Assembly: GCA_028386065.3 (NCBI GenBank)
Contig: JAKUCV010006264.1
Coordinates: forward strand, 1-64,000
Length of the DNA: 64,000 nt
Direction: 5' to 3'
Origin: Turnera subulata
Taxonomy: Eukaryota; Streptophyta; Magnoliopsida; Malpighiales; Passifloraceae
Under the pieces are notes generated by a model, which saw only the letters and a list, made by a program, of their open reading frames with translations, was not told the origin of the DNA and made no database searches. Below are positions 22,960 to 34,175 of this stretch, piece by piece; the stretch's first letter is position 1, and each line of letters opens with the position of its first letter. A program made the position numbers and the translations under genes.

Positions 22960-24616
22960 TGATGTCGTCTTTCTGCAACGTAGGTTCCTGCAAGCGCACA
23001 GGGTTGTTGTAGTACTTTATCAAGGTTGTATCCACAGGGACTGGGTTGAGTCTGTTTCATTTCAATTTAAGAGAAAGTAGGCTCGAAAATAATTGAACAG
23101 GGATGGATTTGGGTGAAAGATGATTAAAATGTAAACTAGGCAGGAAAGATAAATGTAATAGATGATTATATGAGGAAGTTATCAGTTTTGGTGGATTCTT
23201 AGGCATCCGGGGTTCACATGTCCACATATAAATTGCTCGACAGCCTTAGTCACAGGCTGAGCCTGTGGGTGAGGCTGTGACTAATGAGATGTCTTCAAGG
23301 GGCTCCCAACCTAAAGTACTATCAACGACTTTCGATCTTATTAATAGTTCCCTAAGCTTCCATCTACCCCCTGTCACTAGAGTAAATGTCTACTTAAGGA
23401 TGAAGTTTAATGTTGGTGCTAATACCCACAGTCTCTCCCTATCTTCTTTCGAATGGCTAAGGAGTGAAGGCTAACTATTGTTGGTCTAGCACACCTGGCT
23501 TCTCCTTTCGATCCTTCACCAGGCTGCTACTAAATTAATAGGATTCTGCCCAATAGTCAATCAAGATTCATATTAGGAATTGTGTTATTTTTTGACTATG
23601 TTGTCACAGACTGAGGATGTACTAGGCACAGACTGATGCTGTGCTGTGTACGGGCCGAGGCTGTTGACAAAAAAAGAGTCAATTAATAGAATCGGTTCTT
23701 GCAGGCGCTCTCAACCTATACTCCACCCATTTGCTTTCGTTCACAGGTGCCTCCCATGGTTCTCACATTCCTAATGATCTCGCATCGGTCAAACTCGGGG
23801 GTTTAAGAGTGGTGTTGAGGCTAGTTAGTTTCTAACTCTCGTAAAAAGCTAAAAACTAAGGGCTGGTTGATGTTGTTCCAGTGGTTAAGGTTTCTCCTTT
23901 CGGTCCTTCACCTAGCCACCTGTAATCATGCATGGGTTTGATCAAGACTCAGACATCGTGCAAGTTTGCAACAACCAAAACAAGAAGGACTGGTTAAGAA
24001 CATAATGCGAGAAATCTATTGCATTAAAATCAAAGACATGTTCACCCCTTCAACCTATGAAGGGGTTGTTTAGTTCATAATCAAAATTACAAAACAGAAG
24101 GAAGTATCGAATGGCATAATGGTTTGAACAATCTGGAGGTTATGGACAACACGATTACTGCCCAGAAAGGCTGCAGAATCATGTTTCCCTTGGACCTTTG
24201 GTGTTTCTGGGTCCCACCTCTGTTCCAGGAATTCTGTAAGTTTGAGGGGTGTCTTTGTCGATGGGATTCTCCTCTCCTCCGTGTCTTCTCCCTTCCTCCT
24301 TTGTAGGTGCAACTCCCCTGTTCTTCTTCCTCCCAACTAGCTGAAAGGTATGGGCGTTTGGGCAAGTTGGCTCATCAGTTTTCCAGCGTGTGTTGTCAGG
24401 ATAGGCTTGATGGGCAACAAGTTGATTGGTGGATTGTAAGTTCCAAGGTGCCCATTGTAGAGGATAATTGTTCTTTAAGGTGGATTCCCTCTGAGTGGCA
24501 TGTGCCCACTCCTTTTTCTCTGGAAAGTGCTCTGGGACGTCAGGAGAATGTTTGTTTATGTTGGTGGAGCAGGGTTATAAATTTTATATTCCTTCTGTAA
24601 TTTCTAGGTTTGCAGG
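22960..24616 (-). mobile_element. Family D1: partial LTR, reverse
   Basis: Read on the minus strand this is the 3' three quarters of a family D LTR, ending ...GACATCA at 22960. It matches 56545-58205 and, inverted, 43330-45016. It is cut at 24616 by the start of chromovirus B1. It carries the inverted AGCCTGT motif clusters at 23236-23280 and 23600-23665. Confidence 0.8.
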
Positions 24617-27100
24617 TGTAACACCCCGATTTCTCGCTAATTAAGTTTTAAGGAATTTTCTTTGAATTTTTTTAAAAATTTTATTCCCCTTTTACCCTTA
24701 AGTTTTCCGAGTCTTTTGCCAAGAAATTTATTCTTTTCCTTGGAAATATCCCTTTATTTAGGAGTTAATTCCAAGACGAGGTTGTGGTTCGAACTATTTC
24801 GAGTTTGGGCGTGAAACAGAGCTTTTGATGTAGTTTTGGTAAAACTACGTCGTTTTGGAGTTTTGGTCAAAAAAAAACTGAGAGTTGACTGGGCAGGCGG
24901 GTTGACCGCGTCTAAGCGAACGACGGGTCGTTCGACTTAGCAGGCCAACCATAGCCCCTTTCCCTCCTTCCTTCTTTTCTCTTCTCTTCTTCTCTCTCTC
25001 TTTCTTTTCTTCACGGCCGCCGCTCATTACTCCTCCCTCTCTCCCGTCTTTTCTCTCTCTCTTATCTCATCTACAAACACACCGACACCACCATCTCATC
25101 CATCCTTCTCTTCCGCCGTGACCACCGTTTTCCCATTACTTCCCTCACTCTTTCGTCGCCGTTTAACACCTGCAGAGGAGGGGGGGCTTCTCATTCGGTT
25201 TGTGTGTTTGTGTGGTGAGGCTTGGGGTTGGATCAAGTTCATCGTTTCCGTCACTAGTGGCACAGAGTGGTTCTGGGAGGCTCGCAACATGCGTGACGGG
25301 TTCCTGGACGGAGTTCTCAAGGTCGGGACCGCCAACGCCGCCGTGCATGGGTAAGCCGTTGTTTCCTTTCTTTACTCTTCTTCCTCCCTTCTCCGTACTG
25401 CCTTGGACATTCTAGGTTTCTTATCGGGTGTGGTTCGTTGTGTCGGTTGTTCGTGCTCTCGTTGTGGGTGCTTGTGGGTGTTGTTGTGGCTGCGTTGTTG
25501 GCGGCCGGGTCCGGTGGCTGTGGACGGCAGATGCCGACAGTGGGTCTGCAGTTGCGGGTTGAGTTGGACTAGCGTGGATAGGAACTCTCGGTGATGGATC
25601 TGCTATGGCAGACTCCAACTCCTTTTCTCGGTGAGCAATCCAACCCTCAATATGTGTTTCTTTTCGATTTATCATAGTATGGGTATTGCTCTGTTTGTAT
25701 TGGGTCTTGATTTGTGAATTTCCGGGTTGGATCTGAAGTGTTGGTGTCGATTCGGGGTTGCTGTGAAGTTTCAACGAGCTTGGTCACTGTTCCGGCGAGG
25801 ATGTGACCGGATTCCGGCGAGTTTGAGTTTCTTCGGTGTCACGGGTTCCTGATCCGGCTAGCACAGTTCAGTTCCGGCGAAGCAGAATTCTCCGTTATTA
25901 AGGGTATCTTCTTCGATGACGTTGTGTAATTATTTTGTCATTCATGGCATACATTGGTTAATGTTGGCATAATTGATGTACCGGGAACATCGGGTTAGTG
26001 AACCGCGTGCGAAGAAACGAGTGGCGTGGCCGAATTGTTTCCGACGCGGGGAGAACCCTAGGACGGCAACCATGGGCTCGGGTACAATCTAAGTGTGGAT
26101 TTTAGAGAAACCGGGCCTAGGCCCAATTATGTTACGTTCTAACTTATTTGACATAATTGGATTTGATGGGGATGGGCTTTAAGCCCAAAGACATATATTG
26201 TTTTAAATGTGGACTTTGAACTGGATAAGGATGTTGGACATAGTTGGGCTTTAAGCCTGTGAATCTTAGGTCCGTGACATGATGGGGATTTGGACCATGA
26301 GGGGGTATGGTTTCGTGAGATTTAAAAGAATTGTTTGGGCTTGCACCCCAATCTCTTATTATGGGCCTAGCGTTACGGGTTAAACTCGGGATCATATCAT
26401 TGTCATGCATTATTTAATTGTCATGAACAAGCTTCTTATATGGGGTGTGTGTTCGTAGGATGTTTGGACGTAGGAATATTGAAGCGGAGCGAGGCTTCGG
26501 CTTCGAGGCAGTTAGTATGGAACTTACATGCTTTGGCTGTGTTGTGTGCCTGACTTTGTATGTACTTCGATGCTATATTAATTGTGATGAGCTGATAATG
26601 TCATGCTAATTATTATGAGCTCATAATGCCATGTTGAGTATTTATGGGCTGGTATTGCCCTGGTTTATGATATGTGCTGTTATGCCAATATCATGTGTTC
26701 TAGTGAGCCTTAGGCTTGGTTTAGAGACTCTCTCTAGTGGCACACCTCCTGTAAACACACTTTGAAAATCACTCAATACATATGTCATAACTGATAATAA
26801 ATAATTCAGAATAATATATGTTCTACTGTGGGGCTGTTGACCGGTAGCACCGAGTGGGAAAAAGGGTACCCCTCGGGTCCTGTTATAATAGTGAGGTATA
26901 CTCACAGAGACGGCGGCGAGGGGATTGATGGGTACGCCCCTCGATTAGTATATTATTGAGAGTACCCCTCACAGAGCTGGCGCCTTGGGGATTTTTCGGG
27001 TGTACCCCTTGGTTATTTGTTGTTATCTATTTCCTTTAGTGAGAGCACCCCTCACAAAGCTGCGTAGTCAATGAGATGCTATGTTGTTAACAATGGTGCT
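24617..27100 (+). mobile_element. 5' LTR of B1 (right end unclear)
   Basis: Starts TGTAACACCCCGATTTCTCGC and aligns with 30476-31880 over its first 1.4 kb. The part 26820-27060 resembles 38840-39060 of the B2 LTR. No CA end or primer site is recognisable, so the right border is approximate and is probably deleted together with gag. It contains ACTACGTCGTTTTGG (24845), TTGAC elements (24885-24910), a CT-rich tract (24955-25075) and GGGCCTAGGCCC-type palindromes (26113, 26173, 26244). Confidence 0.7.
24844..25080 (+). promoter_or_regulatory. Putative LTR promoter module of family B
   Basis: Order: AACTACGTCGTTTTGG, poly-A, GTTGACTG and GTTGACCG (W-box cores), CGACGGGTCG, then a long CT-rich tract. 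The same order occurs at 30715-30895 and 37566-37730 and, inverted, at 15420-15545. TTGAC is the core of WRKY sites. Promoter function is inferred from conservation and position. Confidence 0.5.
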
Positions 27101-27419
27101 AACACTCGATATGGGGTCAGTTCGAGATGATTTTTCCTGCTCTATGTGAAGTTGCTTTTCCAACGTGACAGAGTTATCACTCTTCGTGGCTTGACGTTCA
27201 AGTGGTGTGTCGTTGAGATGGTACAACGTCGTCGACATGTCTTATTACCTGGTTTGAGTAATGATGGTGGCAAGTTTATGATTGTGCATCATGCAGTATC
27301 GAAATCTGAAATTAATATCAGGTGCTGTTGTCATGCCGTTGTGGTTGTTATTTCCAAAGGAAAGTTTTATGACTGTTGGGGTTTCTGCCGATAATGATGA
27401 TGATTAGGTTTGTCGAGGT

Positions 27420-28540
27420 GCATCGACGAAGTGATTGATCAGTTTCTATTATGTTCTTATTGTGATGGACTCGGTTGAGTTCGATGTGATATTCGGTTGG
27501 ATTGGATGTCCAAGCATCAGGGAGTGGTGGATTATAGGGCCAAGGTAGTGTGCTTGACTTCTCTGTCAGGGCGAAGATTGTTTTCGTTGGAGAGCGAGGA
27601 GCTCTGCCAGCTTGCTGTTTCTCGGTTATCTGGACTTTCAGAATGATCCACAAAGGGATGTGAGGCTCCTTGCTCACGTGAATGATTCTACGGTACTAGT
27701 ACCAGGTTTGAAGGATATCCCAATAGTGAGGGAGTTTCCAAATGTTTCCCCTGATGAGTTGCCAGGCTTACCTCTGGAGCGTAAGGTAGAGTATACAGTG
27801 GACTTGGTACTTGGAGTTGCTTCTATTTTAATTCCGCCCTACAGTGTGGCTCCGACTGAACTTCTGGGATTGATGAAACAACTGTGGTTGTTGGATCAAG
27901 GTTTCATTTAACCGAGCATCTCGCCGTAGATGCACCAGTTTTGTTCGTGGAAGAAAAGGATGGCAGTATGCAGAGATGTGTTCACTAGATTGTTGAACAA
28001 GTATCCTGTACCCAGATTGATGACTTGTTCAATCAGTTGAAGGGTGTTCTCAAACTTTGTCTTGCGATCTAGTTACCATCAGGTCAGGATTATAGAGTAG
28101 GACATACCATGACTGTGTTCCACACTCGGTATGGTCTCTATGGGTTATTGTTGTTCCATTCGGGTTGACAAAGCTTCTATAGTTTTCATATGTGTGATGC
28201 ATGGGGTGCTCCATGAATTCTTTGACCGGTTTGTGGTTGTTCTTTTTCATGATACGTTTTTTTTCTGCTCGAGGAGTAAAGCCGAGTATGAGGTGCATTT
28301 GAGGCTGGTGTTGCAAAGGCAGTGGGAGAAACAACATTATGCCAAACTCAGCAAGTGCGAGTTTTGGCTGGATGAGGTTTTCTTCCTCAGGCATATTGTG
28401 TCCGGTGACGGTATTAAGGTGGACCAGGCCAAGGTGAGGGCAACTATGGAATGGGATCCACCGCAGAAGTTACCCGAGTTACGAAGTTTCTTGGACTTAT
28501 TGGCTTGTATCGGGGGTTTATGGATGGTTTCCTTTGATAG
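27420..28540 (+). pseudogene. B1 protease end and reverse transcriptase
   Basis: Text VEFDVIFGW...SKHQGVVDYRAKVV (27465-27550) is the end of a chromoviral protease. DIPIVREFPNVSPDELPGLP begins the RT linker (27715-27775) and YSVAPTELLGLMKQLW continues it. The RT palm is damaged; the thumb is seen as HYAKLSKCEFWLDEVFFL...SGDGIKVDQAKV (28335-28435) and LPELRSFLDLLACIGGL. The catalytic YxDD segment is not readable because of shifts around 28040-28260. Dead copy. Confidence 0.8.
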
Positions 28541-28659
28541 CGGATCCCATGACAAGCTTTTGGGGTTTAGTTTGCGTCTTTGTTTGGGATACGCTGTCAG
28601 CAGAGTTACGTGGTGTTAGGGAGTTGTTTGACTTATGCACCTGTTTTGTTGTTGCGAGA

Positions 28660-28860
28660 CTCTGTGTGGAGTACACAGTGATTAGCGATGCTTCTAGTTT
28701 GGGTTTGGGATGTGACCTGAAGCAGGAGGGTCGGTTGTTGCTTTTGCCTCAAGGCAGTTGGGAACTCAGGAGAAGAGTTTCCAAACCCAAGATCTGGAAT
28801 TAGCTGTTGTGTTCTTTGTTCTGAAATCTAAGGACACCGTTCGTTTGGCAAGAAGTGTCA
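28660..28860 (+). pseudogene. B1 RNase H
   Basis: YTVISDASSLGLGCDLKQEGR (28672-28735) holds the first catalytic Asp motif (SDAS) of Gypsy RNase H. The downstream ELAVVFFVLK motif (28796-28830) is in another frame. It would degrade the RNA strand during reverse transcription. Confidence 0.8.
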
Positions 28861-29119
28861 GAATCTCACGGAACACAAGAAAGTTACCTCTGTGGTTCAG
28901 GAGTCAGTTTCTTATACTTTATCTTCCTTGGTATAGTTGGTTGGATGCACAGTTGGTGGTGGACGACGCCGATGCTTTGTTAGTCAGTTCTAGCATCCAA
29001 CTGACCTTGCGGGACAAAACCATCGAGTTGTTTCTTTTGGTAATCCTCATCTAGATAAGCTGCGGAACAAGGCTCTCGGTGGAGAGAGTTCCAGATTCTA
29101 TATTCGGAAGGATGGTGCT

Positions 29120-30078
29120 TTGATGACCGGTGATCGGTTATGTTTTCTGGATGCCGATGATTTGAGGAGATGGATCATGGTTGAAGCGCATAAAGCGTCG
29201 TATGCTATGCATCCGGGTAGCACCAAAATGTATCAGAAGTTTAAGAGTCATTATTGGTGGCCCGGGATGAAGAAGGATGTTGCGAAATTTGTGGCTCATT
29301 GTATGACTTGCCAGCAGGTGAAAGTCGAGCATCAGACTCATGCGGGCAAGCTGAGATCTTTGACTGTTCCACAGTGGATGTGGAAAAATATCAATACGGA
29401 CTTTGTGATCGGGATAGTGAGGACCCGGGTCGGCATGATGCCAGATGGGTTGTTAATGAAAGGCTGAGCAAGTCACGTCATTTCCTTTTTGTATACGAGA
29501 TGGATATGATGGATAAGCTGGTACAATTGTATGTTTTGGTATTGTGAGACTACGAGCAACTCAACTATCCATTGTGTCGGACAGAGATCTGTGGTTTACT
29601 TCTATTTCTGGAAGAGTTTGCAGTGAACTTTGGGTACTAAGCTGAATTTCACTACAACATTTCATCCGCAGATAGATGGACAGTCAGAGACGACTATTCA
29701 GACCTAGGATATGCTTAGAGCCTGTGTGCTCAATTTTAGGGGTTCTTGGGATAAGACGTTATCGTTGGTGGAGTTGCCTACAACAGCGGGTATCATTCCA
29801 GTTTTGGCATGGCGCCCTACGAGGTTTTGTATGGATGCCAATGCCGTAGTCCAATCTGTGGTGATGAGGAAGGTCTGAGGCAGGTGAATGGTCTAGATCT
29901 TGTCCAGGAGACTGTGGATCAGATTGAAGTAGTCAAGCAGTGCATGAGTGCTGCGTAGGACCAACAAAAGAGTTATGGTGATAAGCATCGTTGGGAGATG
30001 GAGTACAGTGTAGGAGACAGGGTTTCTCTCCGTGTTGCTCCCGGGAGAGGTGTTATCTGATTTGCGAGGAAGGGCAAG
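29120..30078 (+). pseudogene. B1 integrase zinc finger and core
   Basis: The zinc-binding domain is well preserved (HKASYAMHPGSTKMYQKFKSHYWWPGM...CMTCQQVK, 29190-29320). It is followed by the core text W-x-NINTDFV (29385-29405), then in shifted frames VSDRDLWFTS (29574-29605), TTTFHPQIDGQSETTIQT (29650-29705) and LRACVLNFRGSWDK. The second and third acidic regions are therefore recognisable, but the frame is broken at least three times. Confidence 0.85.
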
Positions 30079-30426
30079 TTGAGCCCTCGTTATATCGGTC
30101 CTTATGAGAATGTAGAGTGGATCGGTTTGCTGGCATATAGATTGGCTTTACCAGAGGAGTTGTCCCGTATACACGTCGTATTCCATGTCTCGATGCTGCG
30201 ATGTTATCGGTCTGATCCGAGTCATGTGGTATCGCCTTTGGAGTTGGAGGTTGCCGATGATTTGACTTACGTTGAGGAGCCGGTTGAGATCCTAGCTCCT
30301 GAAGTACGGCAATTGATGAGTCGTACTATTGCTTAAGTTCAGGTAAGATGGAGCCGTCATTCTCCGAATGAGGCTACGTGGGAGGTAGAGTCCCATATGA
30401 GGGATCAGTATCCACCCTTGTTTTGA
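30079..30426 (+). pseudogene. B1 integrase GPY/F module and chromodomain
   Basis: SPRYIGPYE...AYRLALPEELSRIHVVFHVSMLRCY is the GPY/F C-terminal module of Ty3/Gypsy integrases. After YVEEPVEILAPEVRQL a stop at 30334 splits the chromodomain, whose end reads VQVRWSRHSPNEATWEVESHMRDQYPPLF (30339-30425). Chromodomains direct integration to marked chromatin. This piece fixes the element as a chromovirus. Confidence 0.9.
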
Positions 30427-30443
30427 TTTCCATCGGGTAATTT

Positions 30444-30475
30444 TGAGGACAAAATTTTCTTAAGTGGAGTAGAAC
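30444..30475 (+). other. Polypurine region of B1
   Basis: TGAGGACAAAATTTT followed by CTTAAGTGGAGTAGAAC and then the LTR start TGTAACGCCCC. GAGGAC before the tract is shared with B2 (37349) and the Athila-like elements. Confidence 0.65.
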
Positions 30476-31880
30476 TGTAACGCCCCGATTTCTCGCTAAT
30501 TAAGTTTTAAGGAATTTTCTTTGAATTTTTTTAAAATTTTATTCCCTTTTTACCCTTGAGTTTTCTGAGTCTTTTGCCAAGGAATTTATTCTTTTCCATT
30601 TAAATATCCCTTTATTTAGGAGTTAATTCCAAGACGAGGTTGTGGTTCGAACTGTTTCGAGTTTGGGCGTGAAACGGAGCTTTTGATGTAGTTCTGGTAA
30701 AACTACATCGTTTTGGTAAAACTGCATCATTTTGGAGTTTTGGTAAAAAAAAAAAAAGAAAGTAGAGAGTTGACTGGGCAGGCGAGTTGACCGCGGCTAA
30801 TCTAACGACGGGTCATTCGACTTAGCAGGCCAACCCTAGCCCCTTTCCCTCCTTCCTTCTTTTCTCTTCTCTTCTTCTCTCTCTCTTTCTTTTCTCCTTG
30901 GCCACCGCCATTACCTCTCTCTCTTTCCCGTTTTCTCTCTCTCTCTTGTCTTTTCTTCAAACACACCGACACCCATCTCATCCATCCTTCTTTTCCGCCG
31001 TCACCACAGTTTTCCTGTTGCTTCCCTCACACTTTCGTCGCCGTTTAACACCTGTAGAGGAAGGGAGGCTTTCCATTCGGTTTGTGTGTTTGTGTGGTGA
31101 GGCTTGGGGTTGGATCAAGTTCCTCGGTGCCGTCGCTGGTGGCACGGAGTGGTTCTGGGACGCTCGCAACGTGCGTGACGGATTCCTGGATGGAGTTCTC
31201 GAGGTCGGGACCGCCATCGCCGCCGCGCGTGGGTAAGCCGTTGTTTCCTTTCTTTAGTCTTCTTTGTCCCTTCTCCCTACTGCCTTGGACGTTCTAGGTT
31301 TCTAATCGGGTGTGGTTCGTTGTGTCGGTTGTTCGTGCTCTCATTGTGGGTGCTTGTGCGTGTTGTTGTGGCTGCGTTGTTGGCTGCCGGGTCCGTTGGT
31401 TGTGGGCGGCAGATGCCGACAGTGGGTCTGCAGTTACGGGTTGAGTTGGACTCGCATGGACAGCGACTCTTGGTAATGGATCTGCTACTGCGGACTCCAA
31501 CTCCATTTCCCGGTGAGCAATCTGACCCTCAGTATGTGTTTCTTTTCGATTTACCATAGTATGGGTGTTGCTCTGTTTGTATTGGGTCTTGATTTGTGAA
31601 TTTCCGGGTTAGATCTAAAGTGTTGGTGTCGATTCGGGGTTGTTGTGAAGTTTCAGCGAGCTTGGTCACTGTTTGCGAGGCTGTGATCGGATTCCGACAA
31701 TTTTGAGTTTTCCCGATGTCTCGGGTTCCTGATCCGGCGAGCACGGTTCAGTTCTGGCGAAGCAGAATTCTCCGTTATTAAGGGTATCTTCTTCGATGAC
31801 GTTGTGTAATTATTTTTTCATTGATGGCATACATCGGTTAATGTTGGCGTAATTGATGTACCGGGAATATCGGGTTAGTG
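30476..31880 (+). mobile_element. Truncated 3' LTR of B1
   Basis: Aligns with 24617-26000 and stops at GGGTTAGTGA, where an 18-bp direct repeat (31859-31876 and 31882-31899) joins it to the minus-strand Athila-like fragment. Confidence 0.85.
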
Positions 31881-31900
31881 ATACCGGGAATATCGGGTTG

Positions 31901-32460
31901 TGTGTGCTTGGCAAGTCTCACTAACATTTGGTCTATGAATGACAAAGGAAAATGGTCTTTTCTAGTGACCTTATTGAGTTTTCTATAATCTATGCACATC
32001 CTCCAACCTATGACAGTCTTAGTTGGTATGAGTTCTTCTTTTTCGTTCTTTACCACTGTCATACCTCACTTTTTAGGCACTACATGTACTGCACTAACCC
32101 AAGGACTATCTGAAATTGGATAAATTATTCCGGCATCAAGTAACTTCAAAATTTCCTTTTTTACCACTACCTTCATATTTTCATTCAGTCTCCTTTATGG
32201 TTCTATTATGGGTTTGCAGTTTTCTTCCAAAAGAATGCGATGCATACAAAGATTAGGACTGATACCTATCAGATCATCAATGGTATATCCCATTACCTTG
32301 CGGTTATTGTTGACTACTGTGCGCAGTTTTTCCTCTTCCTCCTGTGAAAGGTCAGCTCCAATAATGATAGGAAATGAAAAATTGTCACTGTCTAAGTAGA
32401 TACACCTGAGCTTGGGTGGTAGAGGTTTCATTTCTACCCTTGGTGCATCGGATTCTGGTT
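31901..32460 (-). pseudogene. RT N-terminal fragment of an Athila-like element
   Basis: Minus-strand text includes KPIIEP (stop) RRLNENMKVVVKKEILKLLDAGIIYPI and WVSAVHVVPKK (stop) GMTVVKNEKEELIPTKT. It then gives GWRMCIDYRKLNKVTRKDHFPLSFIDQML and ends at RLAKH. This is the finger and start of the palm of Gypsy RT, closely like that of element E (59801-60493). It is cut at the junction with B1, so the active site is lost. Confidence 0.88.
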
Positions 32461-33330
32461 CTGGGTTTCAAACAGGCTATGTGACAGGCTCAGGCACAGC
32501 ATCAGCCTGTTGATCCATAGCATGAGCCTGTTTGTTGATTTCAGGCACAGTTTCTTCTGCCAGGAATTTTGCTACCTGTTGTAGAGCTGTCTCATCCCCA
32601 TCTATGAGCCCATTGACTAGGCAACCTAGCAATTCAACCTCATGTGTCTCCATCAGATGAGACCCCTTGACTAATGCATCAACAGGGTCTGGTACAGCAT
32701 GCAGCACTGTCCTGTTCCACATTCTATTCTTTGCGCTTTCTTGACATTGAACTCCACTGTATCTTCTCCTAGTCGTAGTGTCAATGTTCCGTTTGTACAA
32801 TCAATCATGGCTCCTGCGGTAGCTAAGAAGGGACGCCCCAAAATGATGGGTGTCTTCTCATCCTCGGTCATTTTCATCACCACAAAATCTACCGGTATGT
32901 AAAAGTTGCCAACCTTGACTGGAACATCTTCCAGCACTCCCACAGGATATACAAGTGATTGGTCTGCTAGCTGGATTGTCATCCTTGTGGGTTTGATGTC
33001 CCCAAGGTTCAGGTTCTGAGTGATGGAGAGCAACAACAGGCTGACACTGGCTCCAAAATTGCTTAGGGCTCCCTCAATCATCCTGTCCTCGATGTTTAAA
33101 GGGATTGTGAAGCTTCCTGGGTCTGAGCATTTTCTGGGCGGATGGTGCTGAATGAGAGCGCTTCCCTGGGCTATCATGGCTACTATCTCAATGTCGTCAA
33201 TGGTTCTTTTCTTGGTCAAGATGTCCTTGAGGAACTTGGCATATGACGGCGTCTGTGTAACCACATCACTAAAGGGAACATTAACATAAAGCTTATTTAG
33301 CATCTCCTTAAACTTACTAAATTGCTTTTA
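32461..33330 (-). pseudogene. Protease fragment of an Athila-like element (family D motif present)
   Basis: Contains KLYVNVPFSDVVTQTPSYAKFL, then the retropepsin with NFGASVSLLLLS in place of the usual DLGASVSLIPLS, and IILGRPFLATAGAMIDC. The catalytic Asp is changed to Asn, so it could not cleave. The stretch after the protease (32470-32560) encodes runs of Q-A-D-A-V-P-E-P-type residues from the same CAGGCT/AGCCTG words that mark family D LTRs, which ties it to D. Confidence 0.85.
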
Positions 33331-34175
33331 CAGTTTGGACTTGAGGTACACTTCTGGATATGGGAGAGGAGGCTGATAGGGTCGGACAGTCTGCGGTTGT
33401 TTCTCAGCCTTCTTAGTGCTCACAGGCTCAGCTTGTGTCTGCACTGTTTGCCCTAGGTTGGATGTTGATGCTGTCAGATCAACAGCATCAGGCTGTCTTG
33501 GTACTATGCCCCTTAATTCCTTCCCACTGCGAAGTGTTACAGCCTTGCAATGCTCATTCCTTGGATTCTCTATCGGTTTCCCTGGAAGGGCTCCTTACTG
33601 ATTAGTGGACATAGAGGCTTGTTGAGCAATTTGATTTTTGAGGATTCTGTTGTGGGATTTGATTTGACTAATTTCCTCACTCATCTTGTTCTGGTTCTCC
33701 AAGATGGGCTGCAGCATGCTCATCATGTCGGTGCTGTTGCCTTGCTGTCCTCCTTGGTTCTGTCTTTGGTACTAGGCTGTCCTCCTTGATTTTGTCGCTG
33801 AAATTGGGGCTGTGGTGGACTTCTCTCTTCATTCGATGCCTTCCAGGAGAAATTTGGATGATTCCTCCAAGAAAGATTGTAAGTGTTTCCATACTATCCT
33901 TGCCTCTGTTGGATGTAGTGAGCCTATTCAGAATCACATTCGGTGAAAAGTGGACAACTGGATGTGTTGTGAGGTCCCCCACATCCTTCATAGTCTGAGG
34001 CTGTGGATGTGGCTGCCTTGACGTGAGTAGCCCCTAATTGCTTCCTGAGGGCTTCTATGTCTGCCTCTAGCTTTGTTACTCTGTCTACTCCAATTATTCT
34101 AGAGGCCTTGACTCCCCTAATGTGAGTTTTCCTCTTGGGCAGAGCTTCAAGGATGGTTACTCCATCATTGGGCAT
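33331..34175 (-). pseudogene. Gag fragment of an Athila-like element
   Basis: From 34175 downwards: a helical segment (VDRVTKLEADIEALRKQLG), a knuckle-like CGGPHNTSSCPL (near 33950), NHPNFSWKASNEERSPPQFQRQNQ, then a Gln/Pro-rich tail. Frames are broken. The N-terminal gag domain is missing because the fragment joins B2 gag at about 34176. Confidence 0.8.

Larger units (their letters stand above)
24617..31880 (+). mobile_element. Element B1: Tekay/Del-like chromovirus, defective
   Basis: 5' LTR from 24617, then protease, RT, RNase H, integrase and chromodomain (27450-30426), a polypurine region and a truncated 3' LTR (30476-31880). Gag and the primer site are missing. Pol is full of stops and frameshifts. 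The chromodomain directly after the integrase GPY/F module is diagnostic for chromoviruses. The right end is lost at a rearrangement. Confidence 0.85.

Noticed and set aside
24870..25350. Open frames on both strands in the B1 LTR and their near copies at 30898-31236
   Set aside because: They follow from LTR homology and CT-rich sequence. Both strands are open at once and no domain is recognisable.
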